This document shows positions 23,295 through 31,747 of a DNA stretch of 33,584 bases, in pieces. The translations under genes were made by a program, and so were the position numbers. The DNA comes from JAGMCF01 sp964398885 (lineage in GTDB: Bacteria; Cloacimonadota; Cloacimonadia; JGIOTU-2). Each line of letters opens with the position of its first letter. The stretch's first letter is position 1. The stretch covers positions 1-33,584 of the forward strand of contig CAYNOU010000022.1 of assembly GCA_964398885.1 (NCBI GenBank). Reading direction: 5' to 3'. The notes below the pieces were generated by a model. The model saw nothing but the letters and a program-made list of their open reading frames with translations, did not search any database and was not told the origin of the DNA.

Positions 23295-24537
23295 TTTTAT
23301 TTTTTATATCCCTTCTTATCTCCTTGGCTAATATACCTATACTTCTATCAATTTCCTTAATTAGTTTTTCCTTTTTTATCAAAACTTTATTTTTGTTAAA
23401 CCAGCTTCTTTCTTCAAAATATTTTTTTATCAGAGATAAGGACTGTTCTATACCAGTGGTTCTACAATCTATTGCTAAGAAATCCTCCAAAAATAAAGAC
23501 ATTATATCTTTATATTTTATATGCCAAGATAAAGATACTATGGGAACACCCATGGACAAAGCTGATGATACTGAATGATATCTGCCAGTAACATAAAAAT
23601 TTAATAGACTTATGATCGATCTGACTTGTTTGTAGGTCAAAGTCATATCTTGTATTACAAATACATTTTCTTTGTTTTCTAATTCAAGATAAACTTTTTT
23701 ACTTAAAGCCAAATCACATGACTTTATGTCGCTTCCATCTCCTATAGAATGAGGTATTAACAAGACTTGTTGGCCTTTCGATTGGTAAAATCTTATAATT
23801 TTTTTACATAGTTTTTCATGATTCAAATTACAAGATGAATTTTTATTACAGATAGGTATCCCCCTAATTACTGCACTTGGAGAAATCCCAACAATTTGTT
23901 TTGAAGAATTTAGTTTTAATTTTTTTATATAATTAAGTACCCAATCTTTGCTTTCCGGGTCTAATGCAATTGAAACATCTGGAAAAGAAAAGATTTGAAC
24001 CTTTAGATTTAATTTTTTTACGGTTTCCAAATTGTTTTTGCCTCTTATGAAAACAAAAGGAAGGCTATTTAGGTTTTTTTTAACAAAAAACCTATATATT
24101 TTATGAGGAAAAGGACCGTATGATTTTGTATACTTTAAATAAAGTTTTTTATATTTTTTAGCTAACAGTTGTGGATAAATTGTATTTATATAATTTCCCC
24201 ATCTTGTCTTAAAAGTCTGATTCCCAATAAACTCTATGCCAGATAAATCTATTATAACATCACTTCTGTTTAATTTTTTAATAAATGAGATATGTTGTTC
24301 CGTATAGCCTTTCTTTAACATAGTCCGCAATTTGGGTTGTACAATAATATTAAAGTTAAATTTTGGGGAAAATTCGCTGTCCTCTTTGTAATTTTTGCCA
24401 TATAATAAAGCAAAAGTATATTCTGCCTTAAAATAGTTGTTTAATTTTTCCATTAAGGGAAAAGCTATCCCTTGTGCACCATAATTGTGGTTTAAATATC
24501 GTAAATCAGTAAATAAGATTTTAATACTTTCTTTCAT
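23281..24537 (-). CDS. Polysaccharide pyruvyl transferase family protein
   Basis: A 418-residue protein of the CsaB/WcaK-like family, which transfers pyruvate from phosphoenolpyruvate to sugar hydroxyls in surface glycans. The N-terminal strand and loop KILFTDLRYLNHNYGAQGI, the central helical region, and the C-terminal TGRYHSVSSALSMGVPIVSLSWHIKY motif are characteristic; the HS-x-S-A-x-S-M-G-V-P stretch is the best-conserved part. I chose ATG 24537, which gives the usual family N-terminus. The frame is open upstream to a TTG at 24567, which would overlap wecB. Substrate cannot be predicted; some members act on other carboxyl donors. Confidence 0.85.
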   Translation of the reverse strand: MKESIKILFTDLRYLNHNYGAQGIAFPLMEKLNNYFKAEYTFALLYGKNYKEDSEFSPKFNFNIIVQPKLRTMLKKGYTEQHISFIKKLNRSDVIIDLSGIEFIGNQTFKTRWGNYINTIYPQLLAKKYKKLYLKYTKSYGPFPHKIYRFFVKKNLNSLPFVFIRGKNNLETVKKLNLKVQIFSFPDVSIALDPESKDWVLNYIKKLKLNSSKQIVGISPSAVIRGIPICNKNSSCNLNHEKLCKKIIRFYQSKGQQVLLIPHSIGDGSDIKSCDLALSKKVYLELENKENVFVIQDMTLTYKQVRSIISLLNFYVTGRYHSVSSALSMGVPIVSLSWHIKYKDIMSLFLEDFLAIDCRTTGIEQSLSLIKKYFEERSWFNKNKVLIKKEKLIKEIDRSIGILAKEIRRDIKNKNGNI

Positions 24538-24541
24538 ATTA

Positions 24542-25627
24542 TTATCTTTTTGACATAGAAGATTCAATGTTCTTAGCCAAAGAATTTTCTAAAATTAATT
24601 CAATTATTTTCCTTGCCGCTTTTCCATCTCCAAAATAATTTTTCTGTTTTCCAAAATTTTTATTTTTTACTTTTTTGAGAATTAGATTCTTATCTGTGCC
24701 AACAACAAAATTCCAGTTATTCTCAAGAGTTTCAATCCACTCGGTTTCATCTCTAAGGGTTATACAAGGCTTTTTCATAAAATAAGCTTCTTTTTGCAAC
24801 CCACCACTATCAGTTAAAACTTTTTTACAATTTTTTAACAACAACAACATTTCCAAATATCCAACGGGCTTAATGATATTCACTTTTTTACTAATTTTTA
24901 TGTTTTTTACTAGTTTTTTAGTTCTAGGATGAAGAGGTAAAATTATTGGTAAATCAAGTTCGGAAAAAGCTTCGAAAATATTTTTAAGTTTATTTGTATC
25001 CTCTGTATTCTCAGCCCTGTGGATTGTTCCTAAATAAAAATTTTTTAGAGATGTAATATTTTCTATTTTATATTTTCTTTCAGCTAATTCCTGAAATAAT
25101 AAGAGTGAATCAAACATTACATCACCAACAAAGTATGATTTTTCTTTTAGCCCTTCCTTCTCCAAAAGAGACATTGCATTTTGGGTTGGCGCAAGTAAAA
25201 TGTCAGAAATATGGTCAGTTGCAATTCTGTTAATTTCTTCCGGCATTTTCCTATTAAAACTCCTAAGTCCAGCTTCTATATGAGCAACCTTTATATGCAA
25301 TTTTACGGCAGCTAATGCACCTGCAATAGTTGAGTTTGTATCACCGTATACTAATATCCATTCTGGTTTTTCCTGATAAAGCACTTTCTCAATTCTTTCA
25401 ACCATTAATCCTGTTTGTCTACCATGACCGGCAGAGCCAACCTCCAAATTATAATCAGGATAGGGGATTTGGAAGTCATCAAAGAAAATCTTTGACATGT
25501 TTTCATCATAGTGCTGCCCAGTCTGTACTATGATGTGCTTAATCTGGCGATATTCAAAAATGGACTTATGTATTGCAGACATTTTTATAAACTGAGGCCT
25601 TGCCCCGACAATGCTAAGTATTTTCAT
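24542..25627 (-). CDS. wecB: UDP-N-acetylglucosamine 2-epimerase (non-hydrolysing)
   Basis: WecB (MnaA) interconverts UDP-GlcNAc and UDP-ManNAc, supplying ManNAc or its derivatives to surface polysaccharides. The 361-residue length is typical. Motifs include IVGARPQFIKMSAIHK at the N-terminus, VQTGQHYDENMS, VYGDTNSTIAGALAA, KVAHIEAGLRSFNRKMPEEINR, GTIHRAENT and LTDSGGLQKEA. The ATG overlaps the stop of the preceding GT4 gene in an ATGA junction, and the stop is 4 nt before the next gene, so it is firmly within the operon. No UDP-ManNAc dehydrogenase is visible nearby. Confidence 0.97.
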   Translation of the reverse strand: MKILSIVGARPQFIKMSAIHKSIFEYRQIKHIIVQTGQHYDENMSKIFFDDFQIPYPDYNLEVGSAGHGRQTGLMVERIEKVLYQEKPEWILVYGDTNSTIAGALAAVKLHIKVAHIEAGLRSFNRKMPEEINRIATDHISDILLAPTQNAMSLLEKEGLKEKSYFVGDVMFDSLLLFQELAERKYKIENITSLKNFYLGTIHRAENTEDTNKLKNIFEAFSELDLPIILPLHPRTKKLVKNIKISKKVNIIKPVGYLEMLLLLKNCKKVLTDSGGLQKEAYFMKKPCITLRDETEWIETLENNWNFVVGTDKNLILKKVKNKNFGKQKNYFGDGKAARKIIELILENSLAKNIESSMSKR

Positions 25628-26922
25628 CGGATGCCTTTTTCGAATATTTCAATCAGCTTTTTTGTTTGATTATATTTTGAATATTTTTCAATTGATTTTT
25701 GATTTACTGTAATTTCTCCAGTTCTCTGCCATTCATCATATTTAGTTTTTATTATACTGTTAAGCTTTTTGATATTACAATAATCTATCATAATTCCAGT
25801 TTGTGTCTCTGCGATAATCTTAGCGGCTTCACCATTTTCCGGACCTAATCCTAAAATAAAATTTCCCGAAGCAATATAATTAAATATTTTACTGGTGATA
25901 ATTCCTTCATTATTAGGGATATTATTGATTAATAAAAGCAAAATATTTGCATTAGTGATTAATTGCAATGTTTTTTTATATGGTATATAATCGAGAATAG
26001 TAATATTCAAATTTGAAAATTCTAATTTGTAATTTTTAATATTCTCACTTATTTTTCCAGCAAAAACTATTTTGATTTTATTAATGTTAATCTTTTTATC
26101 ATAACCTAATTTCTGTAAAGTCTTAAAAAGGACATATGGCTCTCTCTGATTTCCAGTATTTCCGACATATAAAATTTCAAAAAATCTATTATTTTTGAAC
26201 TTTGATAGACTATTGAAGTCAGTATAATCGAATCCATTTGGTATTTCATAACAAATCTTGTCTGTCTTTTTTGAAAGAGTATCTTTTAGAAGGCTTCCTA
26301 TTGCTATGACTCCATTTGCTTTTTTTAGCACTCCTTCCTCTTTCTTTATATCTACCTTATTAGCAATAAAGAGACGTCCCGATTTCTGATAATAATCAAT
26401 TCCAATCCACGGATCCCGAAAATCCGCTACCCATTTTATGCCACTCCATTTTGCCAGTTTTTTTGCAATAAGATGAACCGTCGGTGGTGGAGAAGAAGAG
26501 AAGATAATATCAGGCTTTTCTCTTTTGATGATTCTTTTGCCCTCACTTACTGCATAAGGTATCCAGCCAATCTTTGCATCGGGAATAAATAAATTAAGAC
26601 GAATCCATTTTGCTATTCTCTTTTTCCAATTTTTGTTTTCTTCAGCTAAGATAGCTACTGGAATTTTCTCTTCTGGCTTCATTCCAGTAAATTTTTTATA
26701 CAAGAAATTTGGTTCAATGGAATTTGTTTTGTATACCTTACAGCACTCTGGAATATCCTCAGCAAGAGTTTCATCAATTGCAGGATATTCTCCTTTCTTC
26801 ACAGTAAGGATAATCGGTTGCCAGCCAAATTCAGGCAGATATTTAGCGAATTTCAAAACTCGTTGGACACCTGGTCCGCCTGTTGGAGGCCAATAGTATG
26901 TGATTATCAAGACTTTTTTCAT
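25624..26922 (-). CDS. Family 4 glycosyltransferase
   Basis: A 432-residue retaining GT-B glycosyltransferase. The N-terminal Rossmann-like domain carries the glycine-rich YYWPPTGGPGVQRVLKFAKY, then IIFSSSPPPTVHLIA and WVADFRDPWIG. The C-terminal domain shows LYVGNTGNQREPY, KTLQLITNANILLLLINN and NNEGIITSKIFNYIASGNFILG, the usual donor-phosphate and sugar-binding region. It would add a hexose or similar sugar during glycan assembly in the cytoplasm. It is closely coupled to wecB. A half copy of the CCACAAAG repeat lies in its upstream region (about 26933-26957), so its own ribosome-binding site is unclear. Confidence 0.88.
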   Translation of the reverse strand: MKKVLIITYYWPPTGGPGVQRVLKFAKYLPEFGWQPIILTVKKGEYPAIDETLAEDIPECCKVYKTNSIEPNFLYKKFTGMKPEEKIPVAILAEENKNWKKRIAKWIRLNLFIPDAKIGWIPYAVSEGKRIIKREKPDIIFSSSPPPTVHLIAKKLAKWSGIKWVADFRDPWIGIDYYQKSGRLFIANKVDIKKEEGVLKKANGVIAIGSLLKDTLSKKTDKICYEIPNGFDYTDFNSLSKFKNNRFFEILYVGNTGNQREPYVLFKTLQKLGYDKKININKIKIVFAGKISENIKNYKLEFSNLNITILDYIPYKKTLQLITNANILLLLINNIPNNEGIITSKIFNYIASGNFILGLGPENGEAAKIIAETQTGIMIDYCNIKKLNSIIKTKYDEWQRTGEITVNQKSIEKYSKYNQTKKLIEIFEKGIR

Positions 26923-26932
26923 TGTTTTTTAG

Positions 26933-26957
26933 CCACAAAGACACGGAGACACAGAGA
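26933..26957. repeat. Half copy of the CCACAAAG repeat
   Basis: GCCACAAAGACACGGAGACA and CACAGAGAA match one arm of the elements at 3862-3985, 13873-14006 and 19470-19586. No matching right arm is seen. It lies just upstream of the GT4 start. Confidence 0.7.
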
Positions 26958-27014
26958 ATATTTTTATTTTTTTGTTATCCTTATTTCTTCCCGAACTTTC
27001 ATAAGTTCCAGTTT

Positions 27015-27073
27015 TCCGCCTGAGGCGTGAGCCAGAGGCTCATCAGCCTCGGGTTGAGATCCCCTTTGGTGAA
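27015..27073. repeat. Tandem mini-hairpin array, copy 2
   Basis: The array contains TGAGCC-AGA-GGCTCA and TCAGCC-TCG-GGTTGA units identical to those at 11487-11516, flanked by degenerate units (TCCGCC-TGA-GGCGTG and TCCCC-TTT-GGTGA). It is followed by the 18-bp sequence CCAGTTTCAAGTTTCATT (27074-27091), repeated at 31730-31747. It lies between the GT4 gene and the region downstream of manC. Confidence 0.85.
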
Positions 27074-27079
27074 CCAGTT

Positions 27080-27195
27080 TCAAGTTTCATTCTTAATCAC
27101 CGTTTTCATAAAATCATCCAGCTCCAAGTTTGGCGCTCTTTTAGCAATAAGATTCAAAGCTGAAATAATTTCCCGAATACCTCTTGGGATAATAA
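27080..27195 (-). CDS. Partial C-terminal reading frame beyond an assembly gap
   Basis: A frame of 37 residues (ending NLELDDFMKTVIKNET) runs from the gap edge to a stop at 27080-27082. It is in nominal frame with manC only because the gap is written as 100 N. The sequence does not look like the usual ManC C-terminus, and ManC would be about complete within 20-30 residues after the gap begins. It may therefore be the end of another, unseen gene. The last residues and the stop codon come from the dispersed CCAGTTTCAAGTTTCATT repeat. I do not recognise the protein. Confidence 0.4.
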
Positions 27196-27295
27196 NNNNN
27201 NNNNNNNNNNNNNNNNNNNNNNNNNNNNNNNNNNNNNNNNNNNNNNNNNNNNNNNNNNNNNNNNNNNNNNNNNNNNNNNNNNNNNNNNNNNNNNN
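27196..27295. other. Assembly gap (100 N)
   Basis: A run of exactly 100 N at the 3' end of manC. The real length is unknown, so the apparent continuous frame through it is not evidence of one protein. Confidence 0.99.
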
Positions 27296-28285
27296 AAGAG
27301 CATCTTTTGTATCTACAACAATCAGATTCTCAACTCCAGCAAGAGCGATAACTTTTTTCTCATTTTCAGATAATACATAACTATCTTTAGAATTCAAATT
27401 TATAATATTTCCCGAAAAATAATTTCTTTTTTCATCTTTAGGCATCATATCATAAACAGCTTTCCAGCTGCCAATATCATTCCAATCAATATCTACAGGC
27501 ACAACTGCTGCATTATCTGCTTTTTCCATAACTCCAATGTCTATTGGAATACTTTGTAAACTTTGATAAATTTTTTTGATTTCCGATTTTTTATTTTGAC
27601 CCCATAGAGTTCTAATTTTTACTAGTTGATGATATAAATCTGGCATATATTTTTTAAAAGCTTCTAATATTGAACCGAATGTCCACAGAAACATACCACT
27701 ATTCCAGGAAAAGTTTCCAGAATGAAGAAAGGCTTTAGCAGTTTCAAAATCTGGTTTTTCCTTAAATCTTTTTACTTGAAATATAGGAAATTTTTGGATA
27801 GAAATTTTTTCCCCAGATTCAATATAGCCATATCCGGTTGCAGGAAAAGATGGTTGAATGCCAAAAGTAATCAAATTTTCACTTTCTCTGGCAAACTTTG
27901 CAGCGAATGAAACTATCTCAAGAAATTTATCTGGTTTTCCAATATAATGGTCTGCTGGAAGGACAAGCATTGTTTCGCCAGCAGTATATTTATCAGACAG
28001 CAAAATCGCGCCAAATCCGATACAAGCGGCAGTGTTTCTTCCATAAGGTTCTGCAATTATATTTTCTTCTGGAATTTTGGGAAGATGTTCTTTAACCAAT
28101 TCTGTTTGTTCACAATTCGTAACAACATAAATATCTTTATATTCTATCAAAGGCAAGATTCTATCCACGGTTTGTTGAATCATAGACCGCTTGCCAAGAA
28201 TATTTAAAAATTGCTTTGGTTTGCTTTTGGTACTAAGTGGCCAAAAACGAGTTCCTACACCACCTGCCATTATTAGTGCTATCAT
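27296..28285 (-). CDS. manC: Mannose-1-phosphate guanylyltransferase, 3' end in a gap
   Basis: This enzyme makes GDP-mannose from mannose-1-phosphate and GTP, a precursor for mannose, fucose or rhamnose-type sugars in surface glycans. The visible 330 residues start with the nucleotidyltransferase signature MAGGVGTRFWPLSTKSKPKQFL. VLPADHYI, EPYGRNTAACIG, ATGYGYIESG, FKEKPDFETAKAFL, WNSGMFLW, VPVDIDWNDIGSW and VVDTKDAL follow in the family order. About 20-25 residues at the C-terminus are lost in the gap. No phosphomannose isomerase domain is fused in the visible part. It heads the polysaccharide locus, and the 498-bp region upstream is filled with repeats. Confidence 0.95.
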
Positions 28286-28783
28286 TTGTTACCTCTAAAA
28301 GTTATTAAATATCGGAGTAAGCAAATTCTGCTTGCGTTTAACACACCTCGTCCATCCCGATATGTCGGGGTATCCATCCCCTCCCACCGGATGCAGATAG
28401 GCAAGAGAGAATTATTGGGCAATGGTTGCCTTACACCGATTTAGTTCCGAGGAAGCAAAATCCGTTTGCATTATACACACCCCACGACTAAAGTCGCACC
28501 CCTCTCAAGAGGGGATTTTTATGGCAGAGGAATTGCAATGCTCCGATTTTGAGCAGGTATAAACTTCGGCAAAACTTCGGCAATTCATTTCTGTCTTAAT
28601 CGATAATATCTCTTATTTAGTAGGTTTACATGGTATATCTTTGGAGATTTGGAGATAATTTTGGAGATAAATAGATTTTTTAAATTCAACGGTGTCTGAT
28701 TCACCAGCTCTTATCTTTTCTATAATCTCATTATCCATATTTCCTTATTTCCCTATTCCCATATCCCCTTATACCCCTATACC
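28286..28783. repeat. Repeat-rich intergenic region between lolA and manC
   Basis: No gene is seen. Palindromes include CCCGA-TATG-TCGGG (28356-28369), CGACTAAAGTCG (28485-28496) and CCCCTCTCAAGAGGGG (28499-28514), the last followed by ATTTTT on the plus strand. AACTTCGGCAA is repeated twice near 28561-28582. A purine/pyrimidine-biased low-complexity stretch of CCCTATACCCC type fills about 28737-28795 and runs into the 3' end of lolA. The promoter for manC should be here but is not obvious. Confidence 0.65.
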
Positions 28784-29422
28784 CTATTCCTCCTCCTTGC
28801 TCCTCTGGTCAATTACATTCACACTGTCCAGAACCTGAAAACTAAAAAGAGTGTCTGAAATAGGCTGGTTGATAATCTGATTACTAAAGTTGAACTCAAC
28901 TGCATTATTATACTTATCCTCATATTCAAAATGAATTATCAGGGAATCAGAATCAGAAAACATAATCATAACTTTTTTAAAATCGTTCATCTCTTCAGTG
29001 GGCAAAAATATAAAAAGATAACCCCCCTTAACTTTATGAGTTTCCTGAAGATTACAATAATTGAGATACTCCTTTGCCAATAATTCTGGTGATAATAAAA
29101 GTTGCCAGTAATTTGCATCCTGTTTTATCAGCTGTTTCTGTTCAGGAAAGTAAAACATCAATTCCTTTTCAGTTCCAATCATTAGTTGCTTCTTTGGATT
29201 TGAGTATTCCAGACGGATGTTATTTCCTTTTGTAAAAACCTTGCCAAGTGAAGTCTTTTCCATTTTCAAGTCTGGCCATAAATTTCTTTGTTCAAAATCT
29301 GCCTGAAAAGTTTTTATTCTTTCATTTCTTTCTAAAAAGGAATCAAGAAGTGAATCAGCAAAGAGAACTAGACAGCTGATGGACAAAGTTATTACTATTA
29401 GGAGAGATATTTTAATTTTCAT
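28784..29422 (-). CDS. lolA: Outer-membrane lipoprotein carrier protein LolA
   Basis: LolA carries lipoproteins across the periplasm to the outer membrane. The 212-residue protein has a signal peptide (MKIKISLLIVITLSISCLVLF). SFLERNERIKTFQADFEQ, GKVFTKGNNIRLEYSNPKKQLMIG and YFPEQKQLIKQD are the typical LolA-fold segments, with further strands to the end. I chose ATG 29422, which gives a proper signal peptide; a longer frame to 29455 adds residues encoded by hairpin repeat DNA. The acidic C-terminus (RSKEEE) is coded by low-complexity DNA. It follows ftsK, as is common for lolA in many bacteria. Confidence 0.85.
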   Translation of the reverse strand: MKIKISLLIVITLSISCLVLFADSLLDSFLERNERIKTFQADFEQRNLWPDLKMEKTSLGKVFTKGNNIRLEYSNPKKQLMIGTEKELMFYFPEQKQLIKQDANYWQLLLSPELLAKEYLNYCNLQETHKVKGGYLFIFLPTEEMNDFKKVMIMFSDSDSLIIHFEYEDKYNNAVEFNFSNQIINQPISDTLFSFQVLDSVNVIDQRSKEEE

Positions 29423-29435
29423 AATTTTAGTCTTT

Positions 29436-29465
29436 TCAGCCATAGGCTGATCCACCTCTGGTGGA
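29436..29465. repeat. Tandem mini-hairpin array, copy 3
   Basis: Two adjacent perfect units, TCAGCC-ATA-GGCTGA (29436-29450) and TCCACC-TCT-GGTGGA (29451-29465), have 6-nt arms and 3-nt loops. They lie between ftsK and lolA and belong to the same family as 11474-11533 and 27015-27073. Confidence 0.85.
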
Positions 29466-29510
29466 AATCTTTAGTCTTTAATCTTTCCAGCACTTTAATC
29501 TTTAATCTTT

Positions 29511-31676
29511 TTAAAATCCTAATCTATCTAAATCTTCCTTTTTGATTAGAACTTTTCTGGCTTTGCTTCCTTCAACATTTTCAACAATACCAGCTCTTTC
29601 CATCATATCGATAAGCCTGCCTGCTCGGGCATAGCCGATGCGGAACTTTCTTTGCATCATTGAGACTGAAGCAAACTGCCTTTCAACAACGATACGAACT
29701 GCCTCTGGGTAAAGTTCATCATCGTATTCAAAATCTTCACCAGAAACATCTGAAGGTAAAGAGATGTCCATTTCAGGTCTTGGATATTGCGATAAATATT
29801 TTACCAATCTTTTCACTTCCTCGGTAGTTACAAGCGAGCCGTGAATTCTAATAGGTGGCTTCTTACCAAGTGGAGAGAAAAGCATATCTCCTTCACCTAG
29901 TAATCTTTCAGCACCATTTACATCCAAAACTGTTCTTGAATCTACTTTGGAATAAACCTGAAAAGAAATACGCGAGGGAAAGTTTGCTTTTATCATACCA
30001 TTTACAATATCCACTGATGGACGTTGAGTGGCAAAAACAAGATAAATTCCTACTGCACGCGCCATTCCTGAAAGCCGTTGTAAAGGCTTTTCAATCTCAT
30101 GTGCCAGACTTTGCATAAGGTCTGCTAATTCATCAACCATAATAATAAGATATGGGAGGGGTTCTATTTCTTCATTTTTATTGCCTTCAAAATTATGAAA
30201 GAGTTCATTGTATCCATCTATATCGCGAACATTATGCATAGCAAAGGTATCATAACGTCTTTCCATTTCTCCAACAGCCCAATTAAGGATGTATAATACA
30301 TCTTTAGTGTTTGTTATGACCTCTTTAATAAGATGCGGAATTTTTTCATAAACTGAGAGTTCAATCTTCTTAGGGTCAAAAAAGATAAATCTTACTTGTT
30401 GTGGTGTGGCACGATAGAGTATTGAATTTACAATAACATTTAAGCAGACACTTTTGCCAGAGCCAGTTAATCCTGCGATGAGCAGATGTCGTAAGTCCTT
30501 CAAATCAGTAACAAATGGTTTTCCTGTTATAGTTTTACCAAGAGCAATTAAGGTTGGTGAAGGGTTGTTTCTCATCTCTTCAGAATTTAGAACATCTTTA
30601 AGACAGATTATATCAGGATGTTTATTGGGAATTTCAAAGCCGAGAGTATCTTTTCCAGGAATTGGTGCAACAATACGGATTTTAGAAGCTTTCATAGCAA
30701 GAGCAAGGTCATCTGCAAGAGCAGTAAATTTGCTTATTTTCATTCCCGGCGCAGGTCGGACTTCGTACTGGGTAATTATAGGACCGACATTTACATTTGT
30801 TACTTCGCCTTCAATGCCGAATTCAGCAAGTTTTGAGCGTAAAAGACTGCTATTATCTTGAATCTCCTTCTCTTTTACTTCTAAGTTTTGTTTGCTGAGT
30901 GAGTATGAACCTGTTAATATCTTATTAAAATCTGGAAGGGTATATTCTTCATCAGATGTAATGCTTTTTAAAGGTCTTTCAAATGGTTTACTAATAGGTG
31001 GCATTGTGATTTTTTCTGTTCTTTCAGCTTGTTCAGAGGATATTACTTCTGGTTTTAGATATGAAATTGATGGTTTTCTGGTTTGAGTATAAGCTTTTCG
31101 TTTTTTCTTAAAGAATGGGAAAACGAGTAGGAAGAATTTTTTTAACCATTGAGCGATTCTTTCTGGTTCAAATATGAAAATTAAAGTACCTAATAGAGCC
31201 AATCCCAATAAGATGGAAGTTCCAAGACTTTTGAAAATTGGATATAATATCTTTTCTATGAAGAACTTAAAAACAATCCCAGTTCTATAAGGTAAGTTAC
31301 CACCAACTGCCAGATAAAAGAGAATTACCCAAACTAAGAATAGTAAAATTAAAATCAGCTTACTGGAAAGTTTTTTGATTTTATATCCGAATATTAAAAG
31401 AAATCCACCAATAAACAAAAAAACAGCGAATGCAAAACTAAATGGTTTACTGAATAGAAAAATGAAAGTATAGGATAATAATGCGCCGAATGGTCCTATC
31501 ATATTTCTTGAATAAGGGAATTTTAAAGTTATAACTTCAATAAAATTAAGCTTGGCGTTTTTTATTGATACTATATCATCCATTGTAAAAGAGTATAATG
31601 AAAAAAAGAGCAATAAGCCTAAAGCTATAAGAATTAATCCTAAGATTAATTTTGGTTTGGGGTCTTTTTTATTCAT
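29511..31676 (-). CDS. ftsK: DNA translocase FtsK/SpoIIIE
   Basis: FtsK pumps chromosomal DNA through the closing septum and helps resolve dimers at dif. This 721-residue form has four N-terminal membrane helices (about 1-180), a short charged linker, and the RecA-like motor. ITQYEVRPAPGMKISKFTALADDLALAMKA is the alpha-domain signature. Walker A is GLTGSGKSV (about residues 398-406) and Walker B is LIIMVDELADLM (about 507-518). The GMARAVGIYLVFATQRPSVDIVNGMIKANFPSRI motor segment follows. The C-terminal gamma domain (SVSMMQRKFRIGYARAGRLIDMMERAGIV) would read KOPS sites. The linker is short compared with E. coli. No strong ribosome-binding site precedes the ATG. Confidence 0.98.
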   Translation of the reverse strand: MNKKDPKPKLILGLILIALGLLLFFSLYSFTMDDIVSIKNAKLNFIEVITLKFPYSRNMIGPFGALLSYTFIFLFSKPFSFAFAVFLFIGGFLLIFGYKIKKLSSKLILILLFLVWVILFYLAVGGNLPYRTGIVFKFFIEKILYPIFKSLGTSILLGLALLGTLIFIFEPERIAQWLKKFFLLVFPFFKKKRKAYTQTRKPSISYLKPEVISSEQAERTEKITMPPISKPFERPLKSITSDEEYTLPDFNKILTGSYSLSKQNLEVKEKEIQDNSSLLRSKLAEFGIEGEVTNVNVGPIITQYEVRPAPGMKISKFTALADDLALAMKASKIRIVAPIPGKDTLGFEIPNKHPDIICLKDVLNSEEMRNNPSPTLIALGKTITGKPFVTDLKDLRHLLIAGLTGSGKSVCLNVIVNSILYRATPQQVRFIFFDPKKIELSVYEKIPHLIKEVITNTKDVLYILNWAVGEMERRYDTFAMHNVRDIDGYNELFHNFEGNKNEEIEPLPYLIIMVDELADLMQSLAHEIEKPLQRLSGMARAVGIYLVFATQRPSVDIVNGMIKANFPSRISFQVYSKVDSRTVLDVNGAERLLGEGDMLFSPLGKKPPIRIHGSLVTTEEVKRLVKYLSQYPRPEMDISLPSDVSGEDFEYDDELYPEAVRIVVERQFASVSMMQRKFRIGYARAGRLIDMMERAGIVENVEGSKARKVLIKKEDLDRLGF

Positions 31677-31705
31677 AATTTATTTGAAAATAGAAACTTG
31701 ATACT

Positions 31706-31747
31706 TGAAACTTGAGGTTTTCCCAATTTCCAGTTTCAAGTTTCATT
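31706..31747. repeat. Inverted repeat between ychF and ftsK
   Basis: TGAAACTTGA (31706-31715) and TCAAGTTTCA (31736-31745) are perfect 10-bp inverted repeats with a 20-nt spacer. The right part, CCAGTTTCAAGTTTCATT (31730-31747), is repeated identically at 27074-27091 and ends directly at the ychF stop codon. It could act as a weak terminator for ychF. Confidence 0.6.

Noticed and set aside
27027..27380. A plus-strand frame starting with the SQRLISLGLRS peptide.
   Set aside because: It begins in the mini-hairpin repeat, crosses the N gap and is antisense to manC.
28499..28520. A strong rho-independent terminator (CCCCTCTCAAGAGGGG followed by ATTTTT).
   Set aside because: The T run is on the plus strand, where no gene ends nearby; the hairpin resembles the other dispersed palindromes, so a terminator role is not claimed.
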